DNA of 64,000 nt from an uncultured Collinsella sp. (GCA_959020715.1 CAUESV010000005.1:92226-156225), one strand, 5' to 3'; counted from the stretch's first letter, positions 52,427 through 63,918 are shown. Notes: a model not told the origin generated them from the sequence alone. Numbers and translations are program-made.

Positions 52427-53659
52427 GTGGCCGTTACAGCGCTGTACGTGCACGTGCCGTTCTGTGCCCAAAAGTGCCGCTACTGCGACTTCGACTCGCG
52501 CAGCTTTGCTTCGTGTGATTTGGATGCCGCGCTCGATTCCTATTTTGAGCAGTTGTACGCGCGCCTCGATGCTTTTGGTAAGGCTGGGGCCCTCGACCAG
52601 ATCCGCACCGTCTATGTTGGCGGCGGTACGCCGTCGCTGGCGGGGGAGCGCCTGGTGGAGCTGGCGCGGCGTATTCGTGCGTGGTGCGCCCCCGTTGAGT
52701 TTACCTGCGAGGCCAATCCCGAGTCGCTGACCGCCGAGCTCGCTACTGCACTTGTCAAGGTTGGTGTCACACGCGTCTCTCTGGGCGTGCAAACGCTCGA
52801 TAACACCGAACTTACTGCCATCGGCCGTATTCACGATGCCGATCGGGCGCTCGCCGCCATCGCGACGGTGAAGGACGCTGGCCTCGATGTGTCGTGCGAC
52901 CTCATGTGCGGACTTCCCGTGCAGACCGCAGCGAGTTGGAAGCGCACGCTCGATGGCGTGCTGGCGGCGGCTCCGCATCATGTGTCGGTCTACCCGCTCA
53001 CGCTCGAGGAGGGGACGCCCCTTTATCGCATGGCGTGCCGTGACGAGTCGCTCGAGCCTGATGAGGATTTTCAGGCCGCCTGCATGGACGTGGCACGCGA
53101 GCTCCTGGGTGCCGCCGGCTATCACCCGTATGAGGTGGCGAGCTACGCACTCGACGGCCATGAGTGCGCCCATAACATTGCCTACTGGACCGGACGGGGC
53201 TACCTGGGCCTGGGTCGTTCTGCCGCGGGCATGCTCGACGCCGAGGATTTCGACCGTCTTGCAGGTTTGTTCCCCGGCGCGTCTTCTCGAGGCGATGCGT
53301 ACCGCGTGCGTCTGGTGCAACGTGACGACGACGCGACGACGTTCGAGGCCGAATATCTGTCGCAGCGCGAGGCTGCGGCCGAAGACCTGATGCTCGCTTG
53401 TCGCATGACGCGCGGTGTTGCGTCCGACCTGTTGGTTCGCGTGGCTCGTGTCATCCCGGCCGATGAGCTGACAGCTGCTTGCGATCGCGCGCTCGAATTG
53501 GGTCTTGCCACTTGGGTGCCCGAGACGCTCGGAGTCCATGAGGGACCCTTCACTTCGGCAGATGTCGTCGCGGGCCATGTTCGAGCTCGTCTGGCGCCGA
53601 CACACCTGGGCTGGCTCGATGGAAATGTTCTGTTCGAGCTGTTTTGGGATCTAGCTTAG
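52427..53659 (+). CDS. hemW: Radical-SAM heme chaperone HemW
   Basis: HemW resembles coproporphyrinogen dehydrogenase (HemN) but inserts heme into proteins in characterised cases. The 4Fe-4S motif is CAQKCRYC (Cys13, Cys17, Cys20) and lacks the fourth cysteine of true HemN. VYVGGGTPSLAG, SLGVQTLDNTELTAIGR and LPVQTAASWKRTLD are family strings. Start GTG 52427; 410 residues. It is the third gene of lepA-dusB-hemW. Confidence 0.93.
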   Translation: MAVTALYVHVPFCAQKCRYCDFDSRSFASCDLDAALDSYFEQLYARLDAFGKAGALDQIRTVYVGGGTPSLAGERLVELARRIRAWCAPVEFTCEANPESLTAELATALVKVGVTRVSLGVQTLDNTELTAIGRIHDADRALAAIATVKDAGLDVSCDLMCGLPVQTAASWKRTLDGVLAAAPHHVSVYPLTLEEGTPLYRMACRDESLEPDEDFQAACMDVARELLGAAGYHPYEVASYALDGHECAHNIAYWTGRGYLGLGRSAAGMLDAEDFDRLAGLFPGASSRGDAYRVRLVQRDDDATTFEAEYLSQREAAAEDLMLACRMTRGVASDLLVRVARVIPADELTAACDRALELGLATWVPETLGVHEGPFTSADVVAGHVRARLAPTHLGWLDGNVLFELFWDLA

Positions 53660-53669
53660 GCCGCTCGGG

Positions 53670-53675
53670 TAGAAT
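53670..53675 (+). promoter_or_regulatory. Possible -10 box before the DnaJ-like gene
   Basis: TAGAAT within CGCTCGGGTAGAATTACC lies 42 bp before the start codon of the DnaJ-like gene. No strong -35 box is seen, and no heat-shock CIRCE element is present. Confidence 0.4.
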
Positions 53676-53717
53676 TACCGGAATATATACGCTGCTGTGA
53701 GCAGGAGGTTGCCGCGC

Positions 53718-54821
53718 ATGGCGACGATGAACGAAAAAGATTATTACGAGATTCTGGGTGTCTCCAAGGACGCTACCTCGCGTGATATACAGAAGGCCTT
53801 CCAGCAAAAGGCTCGCAAGCTCCATCCGGACGTCAACAAAGAGCCGGATGCCGAGGAAAAGTTTAAAGAGGTTTCCGAGGCCTACGCCGTGCTTTCGGAT
53901 GAGCAAAAACGTGCGCGCTATGACGCCATGCGTTCTGGCAATCCCTTTGCCGGCGCTCCTACAGCTTCGCCCTATGGTGGCGGCTACGCCGGCAACACGG
54001 GCTATGGCAATCCCTTTGAGGGCGGCTTTCCCTTTGGTGGCGCCTGGGGCCAGCAGCGTCGCGGCCAGGCTGCCTACAATCCCGAGAACGGCGCCAACGT
54101 GGTCGTCGATATCAAACTGGACGCCAAGGAGGCCAAGGGCGGTGCCCGCAAGACCGTCCGCTATACGCGCTTCGATACCTGTGGTCACTGCGGCGGCTCG
54201 GGTTCTGTCTCCTCCGAGCATGCCCATACCTGCCCAAGCTGTGGCGGCCGCGGCCACATCGACGTCGACCTGTCCTTCCTGTTTGGTGCGGGCACGTTCC
54301 AGTCGGTCTGCCCCGAGTGCGGCGGTTCCGGTAAGGTCGTGGCCGACCCCTGCCCTGATTGTGGTGGCAGCGGTCGTACTCGCGTAACCTCCGAGCAGAC
54401 GATTGAGTTTCCTGCCGGCACGCACGATGGCGACGAGGTCCGCATTAGCGGCATGGGTCATGCTGGCACCAACGGTGCCGCGGGCGGCGACCTGGTCGGC
54501 CGCGCCCATGTTGAGGCCGAGCGCTTGGAAGGCAAAGCTCGTACCGGTTTTTACTTGATGGGCATCGTGGCGCCGTTTTTGGTACTCTCGGCCATCTCGG
54601 GCGTGTTCTCGGCCTTTGCCGTTATGTGCTTTATTCCGTTTACCATGGGCCTGTTCATGGTGCTTTCGGACGGCGTGCTTCATCGCAGCCTGCTGTGGTG
54701 GAAGCGCGGTGCGATGCAGTTTGCCAACGGTTTTGCCAATGGCTTCATGTTCGCGCTCGTGTCGGTTTGGTTCGCAAGCTGCTCGCAGCGGGCCATGCTT
54801 TCGCCGTACCAGATGCAATAA
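53718..54821 (+). CDS. Membrane-anchored DnaJ-like protein
   Basis: Residues 5-70 are a J domain with HPD at 36-38, so it should stimulate an Hsp70. A Gly/Phe-rich linker (about 74-112) and a complete four-repeat zinc region ([32 protein letters not shown], residues 155-220) follow. The first C-terminal domain stops after [21 protein letters not shown]; the second is missing. Instead, three hydrophobic segments (about 277-300, 301-318, 337-354) predict membrane insertion. AGGAGG precedes ATG 53718. The true dnaJ follows. Function unknown; perhaps recruits DnaK to the membrane. Confidence 0.85.
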   Translation: MATMNEKDYYEILGVSKDATSRDIQKAFQQKARKLHPDVNKEPDAEEKFKEVSEAYAVLSDEQKRARYDAMRSGNPFAGAPTASPYGGGYAGNTGYGNPFEGGFPFGGAWGQQRRGQAAYNPENGANVVVDIKLDAKEAKGGARKTVRYTRFDTCGHCGGSGSVSSEHAHTCPSCGGRGHIDVDLSFLFGAGTFQSVCPECGGSGKVVADPCPDCGGSGRTRVTSEQTIEFPAGTHDGDEVRISGMGHAGTNGAAGGDLVGRAHVEAERLEGKARTGFYLMGIVAPFLVLSAISGVFSAFAVMCFIPFTMGLFMVLSDGVLHRSLLWWKRGAMQFANGFANGFMFALVSVWFASCSQRAMLSPYQMQ

Positions 54822-54902
54822 CATCAAACCCTCTGTTTGCGGTCGGCCCAGCTTGGGTATAGGACGCACTGTGACAATAATGAAAGTCGGAAGGATTCGG
54901 TC

Positions 54903-56051
54903 GTGTCGGAAAATAGGGATTACTACGAGGTACTTGGCGTTGACAAGGATGCCGACGCGCGGACGATTAAGCGCGCGTTTCTAAAGAAGGCTCGTACCGT
55001 ACATCCGGATGTTTCGGACGACCCCGAGGCCGAGGCCAAGTTCAAGGAGCTCAACGAGGCCTACTCCGTTCTTTCCGATGAGCAGAAGCGTGCTAACTAC
55101 GACCGTTACGGCACTGCCGACGGCCCTGGTGGTTCGGGCTACGTCGATATCAACGATATCTTTGGTGGCATGGGCATGGACGACTTGTTCTCGTCGTTCT
55201 TTGGCGGCGGTGCCGGCGGTGGCGCACGCAGTCGTCGAGAGCGTCGTCGCGGACGTGACATGGCCATCTCGCTTTCGGTGACGCTCGAGGAGGCGGCGCT
55301 CGGCTGCAAAAAGACGATCAGCTATGACCGCCTTGCTCCTTGCGAGGACTGCAATGGCACCGGTAGAGCAGAGGGCGCACAGGAAAAGCAGTGCGGCCGC
55401 TGCCACGGTACGGGCTACGTCACGACGGTTCAGCGTTCGTTCCTGGGCCAGGTTCAGTCTTCCTCGCCTTGCCCCGACTGCCATGGTGAGGGTACGGTTA
55501 TTGACCATCCCTGCGAGACCTGTGACGGTCAGGGCCGCACGCCTTCGCACGAAAAGATCGACATCGATATTCCCGCCGGCGTTTCGACCGGTCGCCAGCT
55601 GCGTGTGAGCGGCTTTGGCGAGGCCGGCCTTCGCGGCGAGCCTTCGGGTGACCTGATTGTCAACGTGCGCGTTGCCGACCATGAGCGCTTTAAGCGCAAC
55701 GGTGACGACCTGTACCTGGTGAGCGATATCTCGATTGCGCAGGCTGCGCTCGGCTGCGAGATTGAGGTCGAGGGCATTATGCCCGACGAGGTCGTTAAGG
55801 TGACGGTTCCCGCCGGCGCCCAGTACGGCGACACCGTGAACGTCAATAATTACGGCATGCCGCGCATTGGCGGTGGCGGTTCGCGTGGCCGCCTGATCGT
55901 GCAACTGCGCGTGGTCGTTCCCACCAATCTTTCCAATAAGCAGCGCGAGCTGCTCCGTGCTTTTGCCGATGATATGGGCGATGACGTCGCTTCCGGTAAG
56001 AAGTCGGTGACCGACCGTATCAAGAGTGCCCTCGACGATATCCTCGATTAA
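54903..56051 (+). CDS. dnaJ: Chaperone DnaJ
   Basis: Full-length DnaJ co-chaperone of 382 residues: J domain with HPD at 34-36, Gly/Phe-rich linker with DIFGGMGMDDLFSSFFGGG, four zinc repeats (CEDCNGTG, CGRCHGTG, CPDCHGEG, CETCDGQG) and both C-terminal substrate-binding domains. The start is a GTG at 54903 after GGAAGGA. grpE, dnaK and hrcA, which sit here in many bacteria, are absent, so this is of the DnaJ2 type that lies apart from the main chaperone operon. Confidence 0.94.
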   Translation: MSENRDYYEVLGVDKDADARTIKRAFLKKARTVHPDVSDDPEAEAKFKELNEAYSVLSDEQKRANYDRYGTADGPGGSGYVDINDIFGGMGMDDLFSSFFGGGAGGGARSRRERRRGRDMAISLSVTLEEAALGCKKTISYDRLAPCEDCNGTGRAEGAQEKQCGRCHGTGYVTTVQRSFLGQVQSSSPCPDCHGEGTVIDHPCETCDGQGRTPSHEKIDIDIPAGVSTGRQLRVSGFGEAGLRGEPSGDLIVNVRVADHERFKRNGDDLYLVSDISIAQAALGCEIEVEGIMPDEVVKVTVPAGAQYGDTVNVNNYGMPRIGGGGSRGRLIVQLRVVVPTNLSNKQRELLRAFADDMGDDVASGKKSVTDRIKSALDDILD

Positions 56052-56060
56052 GGAGCCCGC

Positions 56061-57353
56061 GTGCTCGCACCCCATATTTCCGTCGTCAACCTCGGTTGCC
56101 GTGTCAACCGGGTTGAGTCTGACCGTATCACTGCCGATCTTATGCGCCTGGGCTTTGCTATGGTGGAGCCCCAGGATGCCGATCTGATCGTCATTAACAC
56201 CTGTGCCGTTACGGGCGAGGCCGAGGCCAAGACCCGTAAGGCCGTCCGTCATGCGCTGTCCCATCCAAACGAGCCCTATGTGCTCGTGACCGGTTGCGTG
56301 GTCAATTTGCATCCCGAGGAGCTGTCGGAGCTTTCGGATCTCGTGATTGCCGAGCCGTCCAAGATCGATGTCGCCGAACGTGTTTGCGAGGTGCTGGGTG
56401 TTGAGTCCGATAGCGTTCCCGCCTGCAGCGATGGCGAGGTGGTCGATGCGCTCGGTCGCTCTCGCCTGGGCGTGAAGATTCAGGATGGCTGCAACCATCG
56501 CTGCACCTATTGCATTGTGTGGAAGGCGCGCGGCCCCGAGCGTTCCGTGCCCGTCGAGTCCGTGCTTGAGCAAGTTCGCGAGGCCCAGGAGGCCGGCGTG
56601 CCCGAGGTGGTGCTGACCGGTGTGAACCTGGGTGCCTACGATGGCAAGAGCGCGACCGACGAGCATGTCGAAATCGATGAGCTGCTCGAGGCCATCATGG
56701 AGCGCACGTCTATTCCGCATGTGCGCATTTCCTCGGTCGAGCCCATGGATATCTCTGAGCGCCTGCTTAAGGTTATGGCGCGCTATCCGCAGCGTATCGC
56801 CCCGTTTTTGCACCTGCCCGTGCAGTCCGGCTGCACGGCGACCCTGCATCGCATGGGCCGTCCCTATAGCGCCGAGGCCTTTGAGGACACGGTGCGCATG
56901 ATTCGCGCCAACTTGCCCCAGGTGTCTCTTTCGTGCGATGTCATCGTCGGTTTTCCTGGTGAGACGGACGAGGAATTCGAGGAGTCGCTGGCGCTGTGCC
57001 GCCGTGTGGGTTTCTCGCGTATGCACGTGTTCCGCTATAGCAAGCGTCCCGGTACCCTTGCTGCCGACATGCCCGACCAAGTGCCGCCCGAGGTTATGGC
57101 CGAGCGCAGCCGCCGTATGCGGGCCGCCGCGCAGGAGCTCGCTATTGCCGACGCTCGTCGTCGCGTGGGCACGGTCGAGCGTGCCGTGCTCGAGTATGCT
57201 GACGACCTGACACTCGGCTCGTTCCATCATGCTCGTCTTGACGATACCCGTGGACTTACAGCCCCGTGCCTGCTCGATGTTGCTATCATCGGAGTCGATG
57301 ATTCCGGCCTGGTCCATGCACGCAGGGAGGTTCATGGAAGCCTCGAAGATTAG
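56061..57353 (+). CDS. mtaB: tRNA t6A37 methylthiotransferase MtaB
   Basis: MtaB adds a methylthio group to t6A37 in tRNAs. The N-terminal UPF0004 domain has cysteines in NLGCRVN, NTCAVT and GC; the radical-SAM motif is CNHRCTYC (Cys144, Cys148, Cys151). Strings LPVQSGCTATLHRMGRPY and VIVGFPGETDEEFE are typical. 430 residues, start GTG 56061, with AGGAG upstream. It overlaps phoH by 20 bases. Confidence 0.93.
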   Translation: MLAPHISVVNLGCRVNRVESDRITADLMRLGFAMVEPQDADLIVINTCAVTGEAEAKTRKAVRHALSHPNEPYVLVTGCVVNLHPEELSELSDLVIAEPSKIDVAERVCEVLGVESDSVPACSDGEVVDALGRSRLGVKIQDGCNHRCTYCIVWKARGPERSVPVESVLEQVREAQEAGVPEVVLTGVNLGAYDGKSATDEHVEIDELLEAIMERTSIPHVRISSVEPMDISERLLKVMARYPQRIAPFLHLPVQSGCTATLHRMGRPYSAEAFEDTVRMIRANLPQVSLSCDVIVGFPGETDEEFEESLALCRRVGFSRMHVFRYSKRPGTLAADMPDQVPPEVMAERSRRMRAAAQELAIADARRRVGTVERAVLEYADDLTLGSFHHARLDDTRGLTAPCLLDVAIIGVDDSGLVHARREVHGSLED

Positions 57354-58320
57354 ACTTATCGTTCCCGAGGGGATTGATCCCTCGCGCGTTTTGGGCGCCG
57401 GCGACGGCGTCCTTCGTGCGCTCGAGAGCTTGGTTCGCGCTCACGTGGTCGCCCGTGGCGATAGCATCTCCGTGAGCGGCGACCCGGACGAGGTCGAACT
57501 CGTGGCGCGCTTTTTCGAGCACGCTTTTCGCGAGGCGGCCGCCGGGCGCACGCTGCCTGCCGACGATGTCTCTCGCTGCCTGGCCGTCTTGCGCGACGGT
57601 GAGCACGAGGCTACGTCGCTTCGCGATGACGTGCTGCTTTCGTATCGCGGCCGTGTCATTCGTCCCAAGACGCTCGGGCAAAAGCGCTATGTGGATGCCA
57701 TCCGCTCACATACCATCACGTTTGGCCTGGGTCCTGCCGGTACCGGTAAGACCTATCTGGCCATGGCGCTCGCCGTTGCCGCGCTCAAGCGCCACGAGGT
57801 GGGCCGTTTGATCTTGACGCGTCCGGTTGTCGAGGCGGGGGAGAATCTGGGCTTTTTGCCCGGTACCCTTGAGGAAAAGATCGATCCCTACATGCGTCCG
57901 CTCTACGACGCCCTTTTTGACATGATGGATCGCGAGCGCACCGATGAGCTTATGGAGCGCGGCGTGATCGAGATCGCCCCGCTTGCCTATATGCGCGGCC
58001 GCACGCTGAGCGATGCCTTCGTGGTGCTCGACGAGGCGCAAAATACCACGCCTGAGCAGATGAAGATGTTTCTGACGCGCTTGGGTTTTAACTCCAGGTT
58101 CGTGATTACCGGCGACCTGAGCCAGCGCGACCTGGTGGGTCGTCGTGGCGGTCTTGCCGACGTTGAGCAGATTTTGGGCCGTGTCGACGATGTCGCATTT
58201 TCGCACCTCGAGCGCGCCGACGTGGTGCGCCATGCCTTGGTGGGACGTATCGTCGAGGCATACGACACTTATGATGACGTGCGCGAGCAGCGCCCGCGCG
58301 ACCGAAAGGAGTCCCGTTGA
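57334..58320 (+). CDS. phoH: PhoH-like ATPase
   Basis: PhoH-family proteins are P-loop ATPases thought to act on RNA. Walker A is GPAGTGKT (residues 133-140), Walker B is FVVLDEAQNTTPEQMK, and ITGDLSQRDL follows. The N-terminal 100 residues resemble the KH-like domain of the family. ATG 57334 lies within the end of mtaB with GGGAGG just upstream. 328 residues. Its link to ybeY and era is widely conserved and points to rRNA maturation. Confidence 0.92.
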   Translation: MEASKIRLIVPEGIDPSRVLGAGDGVLRALESLVRAHVVARGDSISVSGDPDEVELVARFFEHAFREAAAGRTLPADDVSRCLAVLRDGEHEATSLRDDVLLSYRGRVIRPKTLGQKRYVDAIRSHTITFGLGPAGTGKTYLAMALAVAALKRHEVGRLILTRPVVEAGENLGFLPGTLEEKIDPYMRPLYDALFDMMDRERTDELMERGVIEIAPLAYMRGRTLSDAFVVLDEAQNTTPEQMKMFLTRLGFNSRFVITGDLSQRDLVGRRGGLADVEQILGRVDDVAFSHLERADVVRHALVGRIVEAYDTYDDVREQRPRDRKESR

Positions 58321-58826
58321 GTGTATTGATCAGCAACGATGCCGAGCTCGATACGCTGCTTGACGCGCAGGAGGTGGAGCACATCTGCGAGGTCGTGCTT
58401 GCCGCCGAGGGCGTTGAGCGTGAAGTCGAGATTTCCCTTTCGTATGTCGACGAGGACGAGATGCACGAGCTCAACCACGAGTGGCGCGGTATCGATCGCA
58501 CCACCGATGTACTCTCGTTTGAGTGCGATTCGGCCTTTGACGATGACATTCCCGCCGATGAGACGCTCGAGCTCGGCGATATTATCTTGGCCCCGCAGGT
58601 TATTGCCCGTCAGGCCCCCGGTTTTGGCAATAGCTCCGCTGACGAGTGCCGTCTGATGCTCGTTCACGGCATGCTGCACCTGCTGGGCTATGACCACATC
58701 GAGGACGACGAGGCCGAGGTCATGGAGGCCCGCGAGGACGCCATCCTGCGCGATCTGGCGCTCGAGCGCGGCGAGGACCCTAAGCTAGTCCACGTCGGCC
58801 CCATCACCAACCACGCCCACGACTAG
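58317..58826 (+). CDS. ybeY: Endoribonuclease YbeY
   Basis: YbeY is a zinc-dependent endoribonuclease needed for 16S rRNA 3'-end maturation and ribosome quality control. The metal motif HGMLHLLGYDH is present near residues 120-130, after RTTDVLSFE-type sequence. The start is a TTG at 58317 overlapping the phoH stop (TTGA), with AAAGGAG six bases upstream; 169 residues. Confidence 0.94.
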   Translation: MSVLISNDAELDTLLDAQEVEHICEVVLAAEGVEREVEISLSYVDEDEMHELNHEWRGIDRTTDVLSFECDSAFDDDIPADETLELGDIILAPQVIARQAPGFGNSSADECRLMLVHGMLHLLGYDHIEDDEAEVMEAREDAILRDLALERGEDPKLVHVGPITNHAHD

Positions 58827-58835
58827 GAGCCGTCT

Positions 58836-59213
58836 ATGATTCCCGGATCGAACAAGGACCATCCGTCCTTCTTAAAGTCGTTTTCCTACGCCATGGAGGG
58901 CTTCGTCACCGCCGTCAAGACCGAGCGCAACATTAAGGTCATGCTCGCGGCGGGCGTGTGCACTGTCATTGCCGGCTGTATCGTGGGGCTCGACATTGCC
59001 GAGTGGGCCACGATTATCATCTGTTGTGGCCTGGTGATTCACGGCGAGCTGTGCAACACCGCTATGGAGGCTATCGTCGACCTAGCGACCCAGGAGCTCC
59101 ATCCGCTGGCCAAGCGTGCGAAGGACATCGCCGCCGCCTCTGTATACGTTCTTTCCATCACCGCCGCGATTGTGGGCGTACTGGTATTTGCCCACGCGCT
59201 CGACTTTATTTAG
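58836..59213 (+). CDS. dgkA: Diacylglycerol/undecaprenol kinase
   Basis: This 125-residue integral membrane kinase belongs to the DgkA family; Gram-positive members phosphorylate undecaprenol for cell-wall lipid recycling. The signature ELCNTAMEAIVDL with the catalytic Glu is near residues 69-81; AMEGFVTAVKTERN precedes the first of three membrane segments. TAGGAGCC precedes the ATG. It sits between ybeY and era, a common Gram-positive order. Confidence 0.92.
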   Translation: MIPGSNKDHPSFLKSFSYAMEGFVTAVKTERNIKVMLAAGVCTVIAGCIVGLDIAEWATIIICCGLVIHGELCNTAMEAIVDLATQELHPLAKRAKDIAAASVYVLSITAAIVGVLVFAHALDFI

Positions 59214-59225
59214 AAAGGGATTCCC

Positions 59226-60293
59226 ATGTCCGACAATATGCAGCCTACCGATGAGATTTTGGACGACGAGTCCCTGGACGCGGTGGATACCGAGGAGCTC
59301 GAGGATGTCGAGGAGTTCGACCCGTTTGAGGGTATGAGCGACGAGGAACTCGACGCCTTGTGCGACGAGGACGACAACCTCGCGGGCTTTGGTGACGTTG
59401 AGCCCGGTTTCCGCAGCGGCTTTGTGGCCCTGGTCGGTCGTCCCAACGCTGGCAAGTCTACGCTGCTTAATGCCTGCTATGGCAAAAAGGTCGCCATCAC
59501 CTCGCCGGTGGCCCAGACGACCCGCCGCCGCATGCGCGCCGTCGTCAACCGCCCCGGCTACCAGCTGGTCTTTGTCGATACCCCCGGTATTCATAAGCCC
59601 AAGGACGGCTTGGGATCCGAGCTCAACAAGAGCGCGTTGTTCGAGCTGAACGATGTTGATGTTGTCGCGTTTTTGATTGATGCCACCAAACCGATCGGCA
59701 GGGGAGACGCCTGGGTTGCCGAGCGCGTCAGATGCGCCCGTTCCAAGAAGGTTCTGGTGCTCACTAAGGCCGATGAGGCCGACCCCGCACAGGTCATGGA
59801 GCAGCTTAAGGCCGCCCACGAGCTCATGGAATATGATGACGAGATCGTGACGTCGTCGGTCAAGAACTTCAACGTCGATGCCTTCATCGAGACCGTTGCG
59901 CACTTTTTGCCCGAGGGTCCGCGTTGGTTCCCCGAGGACATGGGTACCGACGCTTCCGACGAGACGCTCGTTGCCGAGTTTGTTCGCGAGAAGGTCTTGC
60001 GCCGCACCCGTGATGAGATCCCGCACTCCGTTGGCGTGATCTGCGATGCGCTCGAGCAGACCAAGAAGGTGCTGCGCGTGCACGCCACCATTTACGTCGA
60101 GCGCGAGGGCCAAAAGGGCATCATTATCGGCAAGGGCGGCGAGATGATCAAGCATATCGGTATTGACGCCCGTCGCGATCTTGAGCGCATCTTTGGCACG
60201 CAGGTCTTTTTGGAGCTGGACGTGAAGGTCAAGGCCGGCTGGCGTGACGACGAGGCCCAGATTCGCCGCTTTGGCTATAACGCCGAGGACTAA
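59226..60293 (+). CDS. era: GTPase Era with acidic N-terminal extension
   Basis: Era binds the 3' end of 16S rRNA in 30S assembly. G1 is GRPNAGKS (residues 71-78), G3 DTPGIH, G4 LTKADE; the C-terminal KH domain carries GIIIGKGGEMIKHIG. The protein is 355 residues, about 55 more than usual, because some 60 residues rich in Asp and Glu precede the GTPase domain. The ATG at 59226 has AGAAAGGGA upstream, so the extension is very likely translated. Confidence 0.95.
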   Translation: MSDNMQPTDEILDDESLDAVDTEELEDVEEFDPFEGMSDEELDALCDEDDNLAGFGDVEPGFRSGFVALVGRPNAGKSTLLNACYGKKVAITSPVAQTTRRRMRAVVNRPGYQLVFVDTPGIHKPKDGLGSELNKSALFELNDVDVVAFLIDATKPIGRGDAWVAERVRCARSKKVLVLTKADEADPAQVMEQLKAAHELMEYDDEIVTSSVKNFNVDAFIETVAHFLPEGPRWFPEDMGTDASDETLVAEFVREKVLRRTRDEIPHSVGVICDALEQTKKVLRVHATIYVEREGQKGIIIGKGGEMIKHIGIDARRDLERIFGTQVFLELDVKVKAGWRDDEAQIRRFGYNAED

Positions 60294-60308
60294 GGACGCG
60301 CGGCGCGC

Positions 60309-61058
60309 ATGGCAGGCTCCCGGACATATCGCACGAAGGTGCTCGTCCTCGATAAGACCAAGCTCAAAGAGACGGACCTGATCCTGACGATGCTTGACGA
60401 GCGGGGTCGGCAGGTTCGCGCCGTGGCAAAGGGCGCCCGCAAACCCGGTGGGCGCCTGGCTGCGCGCTGCGAGCTGTTCTGTACCGTCGATATGCTGCTC
60501 GCGCATGGATGCTCGCTCGACGTGGTTTCCCAGGCCGAGCTTATGGAGGCGCCGCTCGGCGCTGCGCCCGATTACGAGATGACCTGCGCCGCAAGCGCGA
60601 TCGCCGAGGTCGCGCGCGTGTGCTCGTTCGAGGACGCCGAGGACCCGTTTACCTTTGCCATCACGCAGCGAGCGCTTGCCCTGGTGGGCAGCGGACTCGA
60701 TGCGGCGCACATGGATTTACTTGTGGCGGCATATGTTTTTAAACTGCTGTCGCACGTTGGCTACCGACCCGATTTTTCGGCCTGCGTGATGTGCGGAGAC
60801 CCCATGCTGTCGTATTTTTCGCCCCAGGCCGGCGGTCTCATGTGCGGGTCGTGCGCGTCGAGCGTTCCGGGTGCCGAGCTGGTTTCAACTGGCGAGGTTG
60901 CATGGCTTCGTGCCCTCATGTCCATGACCTTCGATGCTCTCATGGTCGAGCGAATCGACCCGCATACGGCGGCGTTCTTGCTCGGGCTTTCGCATGTTTG
61001 GGCTGCGACGCATACCGACCAGCGCCTCCGTGCGATGGAATTCATGTTGGGTCGGTGA
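60309..61058 (+). CDS. recO: DNA repair protein RecO
   Basis: RecO anneals DNA strands and loads RecA with RecR. The OB-fold N-terminus (YRTKVLVLDKTKLKETDLILTML), the all-helical middle and a zinc site (CVMCGDPM ... CGSC) are visible. 249 residues is normal. ATG 60309 is 15 bases after era. It closes the long unit that begins at the DnaJ-like gene or earlier. Confidence 0.93.
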   Translation: MAGSRTYRTKVLVLDKTKLKETDLILTMLDERGRQVRAVAKGARKPGGRLAARCELFCTVDMLLAHGCSLDVVSQAELMEAPLGAAPDYEMTCAASAIAEVARVCSFEDAEDPFTFAITQRALALVGSGLDAAHMDLLVAAYVFKLLSHVGYRPDFSACVMCGDPMLSYFSPQAGGLMCGSCASSVPGAELVSTGEVAWLRALMSMTFDALMVERIDPHTAAFLLGLSHVWAATHTDQRLRAMEFMLGR

Positions 61059-61196
61059 TGATGCGCAGGCGCGGGCTGCTTGTGGTAACATACCGACCTG
61101 TTGGTACCTCGACCTTGGTTGTTCGCTCCACCGGCGGCTTCCCAGTCCGAGGCGAATCGAGTCGCCCGTGGGCGACGCAAAACGAAAGGTGAAACA

Positions 61197-61475
61197 ATGA
61201 CTGTTTCCAAAGAGCGCAAGGCGGAGCTGACTGCCCAGTTCGGTAACACCCCGGTCGACACCGGCAATCCCAAGGTTCAGGTCGCCATCCTGTCCGAGCG
61301 CATCAAGGAGCTGACCGAGCACATGAAGTCCCATCAGAAGGACTTCCACACCCGTCGTGGCCTGCTCATGCTCGTCGGCCGTCGTCGTCGTCTTCTCTCC
61401 TACATCAAGAAGAACGACATCGTCGAGTACCGTGAGCTCATCAAGGCTCTGGGCATCCGCGACAACATCCAGTAG
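61197..61475 (+). CDS. rpsO: 30S ribosomal protein uS15
   Basis: uS15 binds the central domain of 16S rRNA. TPVDTGNPKVQVAILSERIKELTEHMK-like sequence, HQKDFHTRRGLLMLVGRRRRLL and the YIKKNDIVEYRELI end are diagnostic; 92 residues. GAAAGG lies seven bases before ATG 61197. A TAACAT box at 61085-61090 may be its promoter. pnp follows, as in most bacteria. Confidence 0.96.
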   Translation: MTVSKERKAELTAQFGNTPVDTGNPKVQVAILSERIKELTEHMKSHQKDFHTRRGLLMLVGRRRRLLSYIKKNDIVEYRELIKALGIRDNIQ

Positions 61476-61489
61476 GATTTGTACATGCT

Positions 61490-61522
61490 AAGAGCGTCCT
61501 GCGCAGCGGGGCGCTCTTTTTG
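61490..61522 (+). terminator. Terminator between rpsO and pnp
   Basis: AGAGCGTCC (61491-61499) pairs with GGGCGCTCT (61509-61517, one wobble pair) and is followed by a TTTTTG tract. Read-through to pnp is likely, since no strong pnp promoter is visible in the remaining 100 bases. Confidence 0.75.
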
Positions 61523-61624
61523 TGTAAGGGCGCGAACAATCACGCTCTGAAGCGTGGCGGGGGCAGGGGGCCCGCGTCACATGAGAAGCCCGCAGGCAAG
61601 GGGCCTGTGGGGTAAAGGAGAACA

Positions 61625-63862
<2,238 letters not shown>

Positions 63863-63885
63863 CAGCCGCACATAATCAGCTCAAC

Positions 63886-63918
63886 AAGGGCGACTCCGGA
63901 CAGGGGTCGCCCTTTTGC
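63886..63918 (+). terminator. Terminator after pnp
   Basis: AAGGGCGACTCC (63886-63897) pairs with GGGGTCGCCCTT (63903-63914, one wobble pair) and is followed by TTGC; the T-run is CTTTTG. Confidence 0.85.

Noticed and set aside
53697..54821. A frameshift in a normal dnaJ as the origin of the hydrophobic tail
   Set aside because: The other two frames past 54520 do not encode a second DnaJ substrate-binding domain, and a complete dnaJ follows separately, so the tail looks genuine.
54981..57335. A 784-codon minus-strand frame opposite dnaJ and mtaB
   Set aside because: Composition-driven antisense frame crossing two well-supported genes.
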